A DNA stretch of 19,004 nt from Ignavibacteriota bacterium (GCA_025357895.1 JANYLL010000001.1:1-19004), one strand, 5' to 3'. Numbered from the stretch's first letter, positions 8,424 to 15,641 are shown. Translations and numbers: made by a program. The notes: a model not told the origin generated them from the letters alone.

Positions 8424-9329
8424 ATGAAACTACGTTTATCGTTTTTATCAATCTGTGCGACGCTACTTGTTGCAGGCGCACTGTTTACTAGTTGTACGCA
8501 GACAAGTACTCCCGGTACAGGTACCGGTGGATATCATGATACCTACGCTGATATTAGTGTGACACCGGGAACAACCTATGTTTTTAATATTTCAGGTGGT
8601 TCCAGCAATTCCGTTATCACCGGAGTTAGTGCATATAATACAGGCGTTGTCCGCGTGTATTGGAGCCGCGCTGCAAGTGATTCAAGTCAGATCACACCTA
8701 CTGCCACTCCGGGATCTACCGGTTCAGGTATTGTATGGGCTGGTGTAACAGGTGGTGGACTATTCAGACTCTATGAGACTGCAGATGTTGATGCATCTCA
8801 TCCAAGCGGTCTTATTTTGGGGCCAACACCTCATACTGCATCTTTAACAGGTGCGGAGAAATCAAAGATCGATCTTGTATTGCAAACAGATAATTCTATA
8901 GGCTCACCATTTCTTTCTCTCGTATCTGCGGACCTGAATGCAACCAATACCAGATCTGCTAAATTCGGCTTTTTTACTTCACCATCGACTTATATCAAAG
9001 GTGGATTAGCCTCACAAATATTCTCTTCAGGTGATTTAAGCGCAGTTGTGGGAGCGAATAATTTCTTTGATATTACTCCTCTTCATTCCGATTCTGCTTC
9101 AGCAGTTATTGTTGTTCGTACGGCAGACAACAATTATTCACGTGTAGAGATCGTACCACAATCGCCTTCAACATTTGGCGGAGTTAGCGGACGTTTCCTT
9201 TGGGGAGATACCGGTGGATCTTCATCACGCAGATTCATTGATGTTAATGTAACTTATAATCCTACGGCAAACTCGCCTTACGCAGCAATTTTCGATGCGA
9301 AAGATGCAAGATTGGCTTACGCTGATTAA
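8424..9329 (+). CDS. Hypothetical secreted lipoprotein
   Basis: I do not recognise this 301-residue protein. It begins with a lipoprotein signal peptide (MKLRLSFLSICATLLVAGAL, then FTSC) with the lipidated cysteine at 24. After the cysteine come a Thr/Gly/Ser-rich linker and a sequence rich in Ser, Thr, Gly and Val that looks like beta-sandwich folds, with no catalytic motif I can name. It should be anchored to a membrane, probably the outer membrane. The ATG at 8424 is chosen although the frame is open back to GTG 8217: the extension covers a dispersed repeat and would bury the signal peptide. No clear ribosome binding site is seen. A strong terminator follows at 9368-9406, so this is probably the end of a transcript. 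It could be a substrate-binding or structural envelope protein. Confidence 0.75.
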   Translation: MKLRLSFLSICATLLVAGALFTSCTQTSTPGTGTGGYHDTYADISVTPGTTYVFNISGGSSNSVITGVSAYNTGVVRVYWSRAASDSSQITPTATPGSTGSGIVWAGVTGGGLFRLYETADVDASHPSGLILGPTPHTASLTGAEKSKIDLVLQTDNSIGSPFLSLVSADLNATNTRSAKFGFFTSPSTYIKGGLASQIFSSGDLSAVVGANNFFDITPLHSDSASAVIVVRTADNNYSRVEIVPQSPSTFGGVSGRFLWGDTGGSSSRRFIDVNVTYNPTANSPYAAIFDAKDARLAYAD

Positions 9330-9367
9330 AAAGAGTTTTCTCTATAATTAGAACCTTGATTCTGATG

Positions 9368-9406
9368 AAACCGGATGCAGCATAAAACTTGCATCCGGTT
9401 TTTTTT
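9368..9406 (+). terminator. Rho-independent terminator after the lipoprotein gene
   Basis: A perfect 12-bp stem (AAACCGGATGCA at 9368-9379 with TGCATCCGGTTT at 9390-9401) closes a 10-base loop and runs into an unbroken T tract to 9406. It starts 38 bases after the stop codon at 9329. This is one of two classical intrinsic terminators in the window. Confidence 0.93.
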
Positions 9407-9419
9407 ATGTATTTCATAG

Positions 9420-9566
9420 GTCATTCCGAACGGAGATTTTTCATGCGAAGCATGAAAAACGATGTGAGGAATTCCCTGAGGTTATACGAGAACTTTCTCT
9501 CTATACTGAAATGGATGCCTTACTTCGCTCTTCTCCCTAAGGCTCGAAGTACTAGTGTAGAATGAC
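9420..9566. repeat. GTCATTC-type dispersed palindromic element, copy A
   Basis: The element opens with GTCATTCCGAACGGAG and closes with AGAATGAC, giving 7-bp inverted ends. Inside is a perfect hairpin with 10-bp arms (TTTTTCATGC 9437-9446, GCATGAAAAA 9450-9459) and a GAA loop. GAGGAATTCCCTGAGGTT and CTCTATACT follow. The opening, the GGAATTCCC-type block and the CTCTATACT core have close counterparts in the element at 17808-17955. With the terminator before it, this accounts for most of the 303-base gap between the two lipoprotein genes; the last 66 bases before 9633 hold no site I recognise beyond a weak AGGA. Confidence 0.65.
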
Positions 9567-9632
9567 ATACTTGACTTTTTTACCCTAGATCCTCGGAACA
9601 GAGTTGCGGATTAAAGCATTGTTAATAGGACA

Positions 9633-10925
9633 ATGAAAAAATACCTCTTTCTCATACTGGCACTCGGGCTTATTGCCGGATGTCTTTCGGATACGATCAC
9701 AGCTCCGCAGATCGTCTCACGACCTATCTTAGCACCCGGGCAAGCCTTTTATAAGTGCATAACGTTAATTGACGGAACACCTACATTTGATCTCAGAATT
9801 AGCTGGAATCCCTCAACGGTTGACACGCAGCAAAATTTCAAAGGATATTTTGTAGAGTTATTCCGATCGGCTCCCTATTCCAGCGCATCCTCTGACGGAA
9901 TAGATTCAGTCTATGGTTTGCCTGATACTACCGTTCACGTTCCAAAGAGTGATACAATGTGCACGTTCTACGGTAGAATGGTACAAGAGCAAAGATATAC
10001 CGTTCGTGTCTGGGGCGAACGCTATCCCGATCCTGCAAAAAAAGATTCTTTAGTGCTATCACAGACTTCCTCGAACTTAAGTTTTTATTTTGATTCCCGC
10101 CCTGTAATGCAGCCGACAGAAATTTATGCATCGTCGGCATCGAGCAGCAGTGTTAATTTATTATGGCTTCCGAGTATTTCTACGCCAAATAAAGGGATGG
10201 CCGGATATGTCATCCGTTATATCGATCCCAATAATACTTCTGCCCATGTTATTTATTATAGCAGACCTCAAAAAGATACATCCGTATCGCAGGGTATCCG
10301 GGGAAAATATGATCATGCGATCGTTGCTGTACCGGGCAATACCAGTCTCAATCAGGGAATCGAGAAAGAATATATTTTTTGGATAAAAGCGATTCGTCAG
10401 GATAGTACGGAAAGCACGGATTCGATCGGCATCCATTGGAGCGGTGCTGAACGCATTCCTCCCGCACCGCTTCCGGTAAGGCTTGATACCGGAGTATTTA
10501 TGGGGCAGGTAAATTTTGTGTTTAATTTAGTGCAGGTCGTTCCGAACGATATTTCTCAGGCATTGCCGCAATTTGTCGTATCTCAATCGGGCACGAATGT
10601 AATTGTCACTGCGAAGAATGGCACATCATTTGTCAATCATGTCGATAGTGATACGAGCCTGACCTATTCATTGGATCAGAATTTTTTTGCGGCTCCTTTT
10701 ACCGATGCCGATTTTAGCACCAATCAGGTGTTGTTTGCAAATACGGGAAATGATAAAGGCGCCATCATTTATGCAAAATTAAGTAACAATAACCGGGCGC
10801 GAATATGGTTTTCGAAAGCGAGCGATTCTACACATTCAAACAATAGTTATATTCGCACGGATAATACTATTGAAGTTCAGGCAAGTTTTCAACCGCAAGA
10901 ATCACCGCAATTACCTTTCTTCTAA
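9633..10925 (+). CDS. Lipoprotein with two fibronectin type III-like domains
   Basis: This 430-residue protein has a clear lipoprotein signal peptide: MKKYLFLILALGLIAGC with the lipidated cysteine at 17. Two fibronectin III-like modules follow, about 41-155 (LRISWNPSTVDTQQNFKGYF) and 158-270 (VNLLWLPS, then GYVIRYIDPNN and YIFWIKAI). The remaining C-terminal part, about 285-430, is a beta-rich region of no recognised family. The protein is probably an envelope adhesin or scaffold; no enzyme motif is seen. Translation starts at ATG 9633 with only a weak AGGA nearby. The stop lies five bases before the yraN ATG, so the two genes are very likely co-transcribed, though nothing in their sequences suggests a shared function. 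Confidence 0.8.
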   Translation: MKKYLFLILALGLIAGCLSDTITAPQIVSRPILAPGQAFYKCITLIDGTPTFDLRISWNPSTVDTQQNFKGYFVELFRSAPYSSASSDGIDSVYGLPDTTVHVPKSDTMCTFYGRMVQEQRYTVRVWGERYPDPAKKDSLVLSQTSSNLSFYFDSRPVMQPTEIYASSASSSSVNLLWLPSISTPNKGMAGYVIRYIDPNNTSAHVIYYSRPQKDTSVSQGIRGKYDHAIVAVPGNTSLNQGIEKEYIFWIKAIRQDSTESTDSIGIHWSGAERIPPAPLPVRLDTGVFMGQVNFVFNLVQVVPNDISQALPQFVVSQSGTNVIVTAKNGTSFVNHVDSDTSLTYSLDQNFFAAPFTDADFSTNQVLFANTGNDKGAIIYAKLSNNNRARIWFSKASDSTHSNNSYIRTDNTIEVQASFQPQESPQLPFF

Positions 10926-10930
10926 GTAGT

Positions 10931-11314
10931 ATGGAAGAGCAAAAATCATTTCAATCGCAAAGTAAAGCAACCGGGCATGAAGGCGAAGACGAAGCTTGCA
11001 GATTTGTTACTGATCTGGGATACCGCATCGTCAAGCGCAATTTTAACTACGGCAAGGTCGGCGAGATAGATATTGTTGCAATGGATGGCGACCAGCTTGT
11101 TTTTATTGAAGTTAAAGCGCGCACCAATAATTTTTCATACGGCAAACCCGAAGATGCTGTCGATTGGCGCAAGCAAAAACAACTCAAGCGCGTTGCCGAA
11201 GGATATTACCACATCAATAAGCTTCAGGACCAAGCCTGCCGTTTCGATGTCATTGCCGTCGATAAAAGCGGCGGTAAAATTGAAGTCCGGCATCAGAAGA
11301 CGGCGTTTTATTAA
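10931..11314 (+). CDS. yraN: YraN/UPF0102 family endonuclease-like protein
   Basis: The 127-residue protein is a full-length UPF0102 (YraN) member, which has a restriction-endonuclease-like fold and is predicted to act on nucleic acid; its cellular role is poorly defined. The conserved parts are GHEGEDEACRFVTDLGYRIV (15-34, with the conserved Gly-Glu pair at 18-19), the metal-binding core GEIDIVA (44-50, Asp47) and VFIEVKAR (57-64, Glu60 and Lys62, a D-(x)n-ExK site), and FDVIAV at 105-110. All presumed catalytic residues are present. The ATG at 10931 is five bases after the preceding lipoprotein stop. A palindromic repeat separates it from the FtsE-like gene. Confidence 0.93.
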   Translation: MEEQKSFQSQSKATGHEGEDEACRFVTDLGYRIVKRNFNYGKVGEIDIVAMDGDQLVFIEVKARTNNFSYGKPEDAVDWRKQKQLKRVAEGYYHINKLQDQACRFDVIAVDKSGGKIEVRHQKTAFY

Positions 11315-11329
11315 AGAATATTTGATACC

Positions 11330-11404
11330 GGTAGCCGCAGGGCTTTAGCCTGCGAACGCCTACTACAATTAGAGAGTGACGCGGGCTAAAGCCCTGCACC
11401 TACC
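11330..11404. repeat. GGCTTTAGCC palindromic repeat, copy 3
   Basis: The arms are GGTAGCCGCAGGGCTTTAGC (from 11330) and GGGCTAAAGCCCTGCACC followed by TACC (ending 11404), with about 25 bases between them. It is the best-preserved of the three copies: the reverse-complemented right arm differs from the left at only a few bases. It fills most of the 102-base gap between yraN and the FtsE-like gene and ends 12 bases before that gene's ATG, so its hairpin could hide or expose the start. Confidence 0.88.
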
Positions 11405-11416
11405 AAATAAAAAATA

Positions 11417-12097
11417 ATGATCTCATTCCGTAACGTCTATTATACGTATCCCGATTCAAAGAAGCAAATACTCAATGATGCCTCATTCAGTATTGCTAAA
11501 GGCGATTTCGCTGTGATTAAAGGGATGACAGGGACGGGGAAATCAACGATCCTCCATTTACTGACGTGCGAAGCAACTCCCGTTAAAGGTGAAATTACTG
11601 TTAGTCCTTTCAATCTCTCTGAAATAAAACGACGAAATATTGCGCAGTACCGCCGAACGATCGGCTGCGTATTTCAGGATTTCAAACTGCTTGAAGAAAA
11701 AACCGTTGCTGAAAATGTTGCATTCGCTCTTCAGGTGCAGCGAAAATATAAAAGCGGGCCGCTTGCTAAACAAGTGACTGAGGCATTGGAGCGTGTTGGT
11801 ATGGCGGATGAGCGTAAACAATTTCCACGGGAGCTATCTGAAGGAGGAAGGCAACGCGTTGCAATTGCACGCGCTCTTGTTACCGAACCGCATCTTCTAC
11901 TTGCTGACGGCGCAACGGCACAACTTGACGATGAAACGGCAATCGGTATTTTTGAATTACTTGCCGCTGAACATATTCGTGGAATGACGATTCTTCTGAC
12001 TACGACAACAGAACATTTCTTCCAGTCCTTTCCGCGATCAGCGAAATACTTCGAATTATGCGAAGGAAAAGTGGATTCATTTTTCCCTTCATTCTAA
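11417..12097 (+). CDS. ftsE: FtsE-like ABC ATPase with altered catalytic motifs
   Basis: FtsE is the cytoplasmic ATPase of FtsEX, which couples the division ring to cell-wall hydrolases. This 226-residue protein has the normal length and the family opening MISFRNVYYTYPDSKKQILN. Walker A (GMTGTGKST, 36-44) and the Q-loop (VFQDFKLLEEKTVAENVAFA, Gln87) are intact. Three later motifs are not: the signature reads LSEGGRQRV (140-148) where LSGGEQQRV is usual, Walker B is LLLADG (160-165) with Gly in place of the catalytic Glu, and the H-loop position is Thr197 inside TTTT instead of ATHD. The frame is undamaged, so the gene seems kept, but ATP hydrolysis should be poor. No ftsX lies beside it; a repeat and ribH follow. 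It could also be another LolD/MacB-like ATPase, although the N-terminal half looks most like FtsE. Confidence 0.8.
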   Translation: MISFRNVYYTYPDSKKQILNDASFSIAKGDFAVIKGMTGTGKSTILHLLTCEATPVKGEITVSPFNLSEIKRRNIAQYRRTIGCVFQDFKLLEEKTVAENVAFALQVQRKYKSGPLAKQVTEALERVGMADERKQFPRELSEGGRQRVAIARALVTEPHLLLADGATAQLDDETAIGIFELLAAEHIRGMTILLTTTTEHFFQSFPRSAKYFELCEGKVDSFFPSF

Positions 12098-12142
12098 GGA
12101 GTTATCAGTTTGGGTTCGCATGTTATAGGGGCGCATATTTAT

Positions 12143-12273
12143 GTCATTGCGAGCATTCTGACGCGCCAATAGAAGCGTCAGCGAAGCAATCCCCTTCAGG
12201 TATTGTTGAATGTTACTTTCATCTTAACCATCAGGGGATTGCTTCGTCGGACTAAAGTCCTCCTTGCAATGAC
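12143..12273. repeat. TCATTGCGAG-type dispersed palindromic repeat
   Basis: The 131-bp element is bounded by GTCATTGCGAG and its inverted partner CTTGCAATGAC. Inner arms GCGAAGCAATCCCCTTCAGG and CAGGGGATTGCTTCG pair across a spacer, and the left half also holds a 7-bp-stem hairpin (CTGACGC 12158-12164, GCGTCAG 12175-12181). Repeats with GTCATTGCGAGC and GAAGCAATC arms are scattered in many bacterial genomes. It takes up most of the 202-base gap between the FtsE-like gene and ribH and ends 26 bases before the ribH ATG. Confidence 0.85.
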
Positions 12274-12299
12274 ACCACTAATACTTGACTTACTATAGA

Positions 12300-12773
12300 A
12301 TGTCACAACGAATCAAAGGCAATCTTTCCGGCAACGGACTTCGTATTGGTATTGTCGTAAGCCGCTTTAATAATGAGATCACCGGCGGCCTGCTTCGCGG
12401 AGCAATGCGCGCGCTTATTGCTTCTGAAGTCAGCGAAAAAGATATTTCGACTATCGAAGTACCTGGTGCCTTTGAAATTTCTTTTGCTCTTGACCAACTG
12501 GCGAAGATGAATCATTACCATGCTCTTATTGCTCTTGGATGTGTTATTAAAGGCGAGACGGCGCATTTTGAATATATATCAGATTCAGCAATGAGGGGTA
12601 TTTTAGAAGTAGGGCAAAAATACGGTATCCCTGTTTCTTGCGGAGTGCTGACAACGTATACCGAAGAACAGGCAATAGCTCGCAGCGGCGATAACGAAGA
12701 AAATAAAGGCAGTGAAGCGGCGTTCACGGTGATCGAAATGGCAAATCTCGCAAAACAATTAAAAGGAAAATAA
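12300..12773 (+). CDS. ribH: 6,7-dimethyl-8-ribityllumazine synthase
   Basis: RibH condenses 5-amino-6-ribitylaminouracil with 3,4-dihydroxy-2-butanone 4-phosphate, the penultimate step of riboflavin synthesis. The 157-residue protein is full length. Visible family sites are the substrate-stacking Phe23 in VVSRFNNEIT, VPGAFEI at 54-60, the phosphate-binding and catalytic segment GCVIKGETAHFEYI with His89 (B. subtilis His88), and RSGDNEENKGSEAA at 128-141 with the conserved Arg128. The ATG at 12300 is preferred to an upstream in-frame TTG at 12285 because it gives the normal family length. No other rib gene is in the window. The PorZ-like gene begins six bases after its stop, so the two probably share a transcript. 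Confidence 0.96.
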   Translation: MSQRIKGNLSGNGLRIGIVVSRFNNEITGGLLRGAMRALIASEVSEKDISTIEVPGAFEISFALDQLAKMNHYHALIALGCVIKGETAHFEYISDSAMRGILEVGQKYGIPVSCGVLTTYTEEQAIARSGDNEENKGSEAAFTVIEMANLAKQLKGK

Positions 12774-12779
12774 GCCCTC

Positions 12780-15161
12780 ATGATAATAAAAATAAAGGAT
12801 GTAATTGTGAAGGGCGTGACTTCAGTGCGACGGACATTAGTCCGTCCCAGTACTACCAACGGCATTTTCTCCTTGCTTGTTTTTTTTGCAGGGACGTTTA
12901 TTATTTCAGTATCATCGCAGTCTTACGCCCAGACTCTTCACCAAGGGGAATGGAAGACCTATACGGCAATGAGTAATGTCACCGATCTTGCAGTTGTCCG
13001 TAAATCAGGAAATGTATGGGCGGCGACGACAGGCGGAGCATTTCGTTTCTCTCCTACAGCTTCTGCGAAAACAAATATTTTTGCTCTGAGAAATTCCGAT
13101 GGATTATCGGATAATAATATTACAGCAGTAGCTGCCGATTCTAACGGCAGGATATATTTTGGCGGGGAAAGCGGCACTCTTGATGTCTATACGGAATCCA
13201 CGGGGAAGATCGATCCTATCCGCGATATTGCGTTGGCAACACAATATTCACGAAAAAAAATATTTCAGATAACCGTATTCGGATCACGAGTTTATATTGC
13301 AACAGGGTTTGGACTGAGCATCTACGATACGACAAGAAATATTTTTTCTGAAACGATCACGCAATTCGGTACTCTCATTTCTCAGGATACGGTTTTTGCA
13401 GTAACCGAAGCAAATGATTCTATCTATGTAGTTCAATCGGGTGCAATTGCCATCGCAGCAAAAAATGCTCCGAATCTATCCGATCCCCGCGTATGGAGAA
13501 TCGTATATGCCGGAGTAAATACTACGCTGAGTTCAATTATTTCAATCCAAGGCTCAGTAATAATAGGGGGCGGAGAAGGCATTTATAAAATAGTGGGAGA
13601 TAGTTTACAATATATTCCTACCGGAGATTCCATATCCGTCGTAAGGCTTGCAGTTACGCAGAATACGTTATATATTATTGATGTACGCGGCAGAAGGATC
13701 AAGACGTCAACTGATCTAATAAATTTTTTATCTTCGCCGACGCCTGTTGATATTAGCGGGCAGGGCATCTCATCTTTTGCTATCGCTAATACGGAAGCAA
13801 AGGTTTTCGGAGATGGATTTGGCGGCGGTGTAATAGTGGAGTTGCCCGATGGAAGTAGCATAGCAAAGATTTTCCCCGATGGTCCATTAGATAATAATAT
13901 TCTTGATCTTCATTATTCATCGAATCTCGGAAAACTTTTTGTCAGTTTGAGAAATATCGGCATTTCCGTTTTTCAGCCTCAGAAAAACCAATGGCTGGGA
14001 TATGGTACGAAAGAGGGTATATTACCTCAAAATAATTATACGAGTACATTTTATGATACTGTTCTTTCGAAGCTCTGGGTTTCAACTGGAGGTAATGCTC
14101 TTTATAGTTTTGACAGTGCGAACCCGGCTGCGATCAAACATTATGATGTAACTCAGGGTATTCCCAGCTTTGCTGGAAATTCTCAGGGATTCACGGTGAT
14201 GGGCAAAGGCACACTTGATAACCGTGGAAAATTTATTGTCACCTCCTGGGCAGGAGGAGAGGGCAAAGGACTCGTTAAAACTTTAGACGGCAAACAATTC
14301 ACTGCTATTCCCTTAAATCCGCCAACGGCACCGCTGCAATTCGGGATTTGTGTTCAGGATCTCGATGATATTTACTTTGTCGCTACCGTTGAGCAGACCA
14401 GTTTGCCGCCTCCATTTGGTGTCTTCGTCGTCGCAACTGACGGATCGACTCAGGCAATTGCCGGAGGTAACGGACAAATCCTCGGCAGTGCCAGTGTGAA
14501 CGCTCTTGTTGTTGATCAGGATAATGGTCTATGGTGCGGCACGAATATCGGAGTCGATGTGCTCACACATTCTCGGGATTTTACTACGGGCAGACCAAAA
14601 TTTAATAAGCCGCGAAGATTAGTATTTACCGATCAGCAATTCGTCAAAACAATTGCAGTCGATGGAGTCGGAAATAAATGGGTCGGTACTGATAACGGAG
14701 TATTTGTTTTAAGCGCTGACGGAAGTGATTCACTTGCTCACTTTACCACTTCGAATTCGCCGCTGATCGATAACTCTGTCAGCACTATTGCCATAGATAC
14801 AAAAAATGGAGAAGTGTATATCGGCACACCAAAGGGAATTTCGCGCGTTAGTTCGATCTATCAGGAAGGTTCAACTGATTATTCGAAAATATATGTCTAT
14901 CCGAACCCTGTCATTCAGAATTCGGACGATAATATCAAGGTAACGATCACGGGGCTTGCCGGAGGTTCAACGGTGAAGATCTTTTCAGCTTCCGGCAGAC
15001 TTATTGCAACGATAGATGGCTCGCGCTTAGGTTCGACAGTTACATGGAATGGCCGCGATGAAACAGGCAAACTCATTCCTTCCGGTGTTTATGTTGCCGC
15101 AGCAGCCTCGGCGATCTCTACTGAACATGGCCAGGTGAAGTTTGTATTGATAAGGAAATAG
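12780..15161 (+). CDS. PorZ-like protein: propeller repeats with C-terminal T9SS sorting domain
   Basis: The 793-residue secreted protein has a long n-region, a hydrophobic core (about 29-45) and a signal-peptide cut after SYA50. The body is made of two-component-regulator-propeller repeats (for example GNVWAATTGGAFRF, NSDGLSDNNITAVAADSNGR, NKWVGTDNGVFVLS and EVYIGTPKGISRVS). The last 91 residues (703-793) are a type A sorting domain with VYPNPV, KIFSASGRLI, WNGRDETGKLIPSGVY and a basic end. This order, the length, and segments such as VYIATGFGLSIYD resemble PorZ (P. gingivalis, 776 residues), a surface member of the T9SS attachment complex that handles anionic lipopolysaccharide. A secreted propeller cargo of another kind cannot be excluded. 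ATG 12780 is used, but GTG 12807 with AAAGGA seven bases before it also leaves a complete signal peptide. It follows ribH by six bases. Confidence 0.7.
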   Translation: MIIKIKDVIVKGVTSVRRTLVRPSTTNGIFSLLVFFAGTFIISVSSQSYAQTLHQGEWKTYTAMSNVTDLAVVRKSGNVWAATTGGAFRFSPTASAKTNIFALRNSDGLSDNNITAVAADSNGRIYFGGESGTLDVYTESTGKIDPIRDIALATQYSRKKIFQITVFGSRVYIATGFGLSIYDTTRNIFSETITQFGTLISQDTVFAVTEANDSIYVVQSGAIAIAAKNAPNLSDPRVWRIVYAGVNTTLSSIISIQGSVIIGGGEGIYKIVGDSLQYIPTGDSISVVRLAVTQNTLYIIDVRGRRIKTSTDLINFLSSPTPVDISGQGISSFAIANTEAKVFGDGFGGGVIVELPDGSSIAKIFPDGPLDNNILDLHYSSNLGKLFVSLRNIGISVFQPQKNQWLGYGTKEGILPQNNYTSTFYDTVLSKLWVSTGGNALYSFDSANPAAIKHYDVTQGIPSFAGNSQGFTVMGKGTLDNRGKFIVTSWAGGEGKGLVKTLDGKQFTAIPLNPPTAPLQFGICVQDLDDIYFVATVEQTSLPPPFGVFVVATDGSTQAIAGGNGQILGSASVNALVVDQDNGLWCGTNIGVDVLTHSRDFTTGRPKFNKPRRLVFTDQQFVKTIAVDGVGNKWVGTDNGVFVLSADGSDSLAHFTTSNSPLIDNSVSTIAIDTKNGEVYIGTPKGISRVSSIYQEGSTDYSKIYVYPNPVIQNSDDNIKVTITGLAGGSTVKIFSASGRLIATIDGSRLGSTVTWNGRDETGKLIPSGVYVAAAASAISTEHGQVKFVLIRK
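12794..12809 (+). promoter_or_regulatory. Possible ribosome binding site for an alternative start of the PorZ-like gene
   Basis: AAAGGA at 12794-12799 lies seven bases before an in-frame GTG at 12807, which is good Shine-Dalgarno spacing. The annotated ATG at 12780 has only the more distant AAAGGAAAATAAG at the end of ribH. Starting at 12807 would remove nine residues and keep the signal peptide. Which start is used cannot be settled from sequence. Confidence 0.35.
12816..12842. repeat. GTGACTTYAGTG repeat inside the 5' end of the PorZ-like gene
   Basis: The 27 bases from GTGACTTCAGTGCGAC to ATTAGTC match those at 15166-15192, just after the same gene, at 20 of 27 positions, with most differences in the stem bases. 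This copy contains a small hairpin, ACGGAC-ATTA-GTCCGT (12830-12845). It is translated as VTSVRRTLV, within the signal-peptide n-region. Confidence 0.5.
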
Positions 15162-15166
15162 TAGAG

Positions 15167-15193
15167 TGACTTTAGTGGGACCCACTAAAGTCA
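15167..15193. repeat. 27-bp near-perfect palindrome after the PorZ-like gene
   Basis: TGACTTTAGTGGG (15167-15179) and CCCACTAAAGTCA (15181-15193) are perfect reverse complements around a single central A. The palindrome begins five bases after the stop codon. There is no T tract, so it is not a classical terminator on the plus strand, although a transcript hairpin would be strong. It is related to 12816-12842. Confidence 0.8.
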
Positions 15194-15214
15194 ATTACTT
15201 CAATAAAAAAAATT

Positions 15215-15538
15215 ATGCCGAATTACGATTATCATTGTACATCCTGCGGTTACACAGAAGAGATATCTCAACGGATGATTGAGAATGCACTTACGAAATG
15301 TCCGAATTGCGGTAAAGAAACATTTGAGAGAGCGATCACCGGCGGAGCCGGAGTACTCTATAAAGGCGAGGGATGGTATGTAACCGACTACTCGAAAAAA
15401 TCATCAGGAGGAAAAGATAAAGATTCTGCGATACCTGCCACGCCGACTACGTCTGCTGTGCCCTCATCGCCTGCACCAATAGCACCGCCAACTCCGCTAC
15501 CAGCGGCGAAACCGGAGAATAAGTCCACAGAAAGTTAA
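15215..15538 (+). CDS. FmdB family zinc-ribbon protein with Ala/Pro-rich tail
   Basis: The first 60 residues form an FmdB-type zinc ribbon: MPNYDYHCTSCG with Cys8 and Cys11, KCPNCGKE with Cys29 and Cys32, then the usual GGAGVLYKGEGWYVTDY. The four cysteines should bind one zinc ion. The family is named after a putative regulator of formamidase genes, but most members are small proteins of unknown role. From about residue 62 the protein turns into a Lys/Gly then Ala/Pro/Ser/Thr-rich tail, which is probably disordered. The 107-residue length is typical. It begins 21 bases after a palindrome that follows the PorZ-like gene and may be read from that transcript. Confidence 0.9.
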   Translation: MPNYDYHCTSCGYTEEISQRMIENALTKCPNCGKETFERAITGGAGVLYKGEGWYVTDYSKKSSGGKDKDSAIPATPTTSAVPSSPAPIAPPTPLPAAKPENKSTES

Positions 15539-15641
15539 GGCGCACTTTATAGTAAAAGGTCTTTATTATAGCTCATTTTAGAAACCTTACGGTTTAATAA
15601 GGTGTTCAGTTAGGCTATACAAATCAGCAAGGAAAATAAGT

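Noticed and set aside
12058..12255. A 65-codon open frame over the end of the FtsE-like gene and the following repeat
   Set aside because: It reads through a TCATTGCGAG repeat, giving CHCEHSDAPIEASAKQS, a kind of sequence that arises whenever this repeat is translated. It overlaps the FtsE-like gene and has no independent support.
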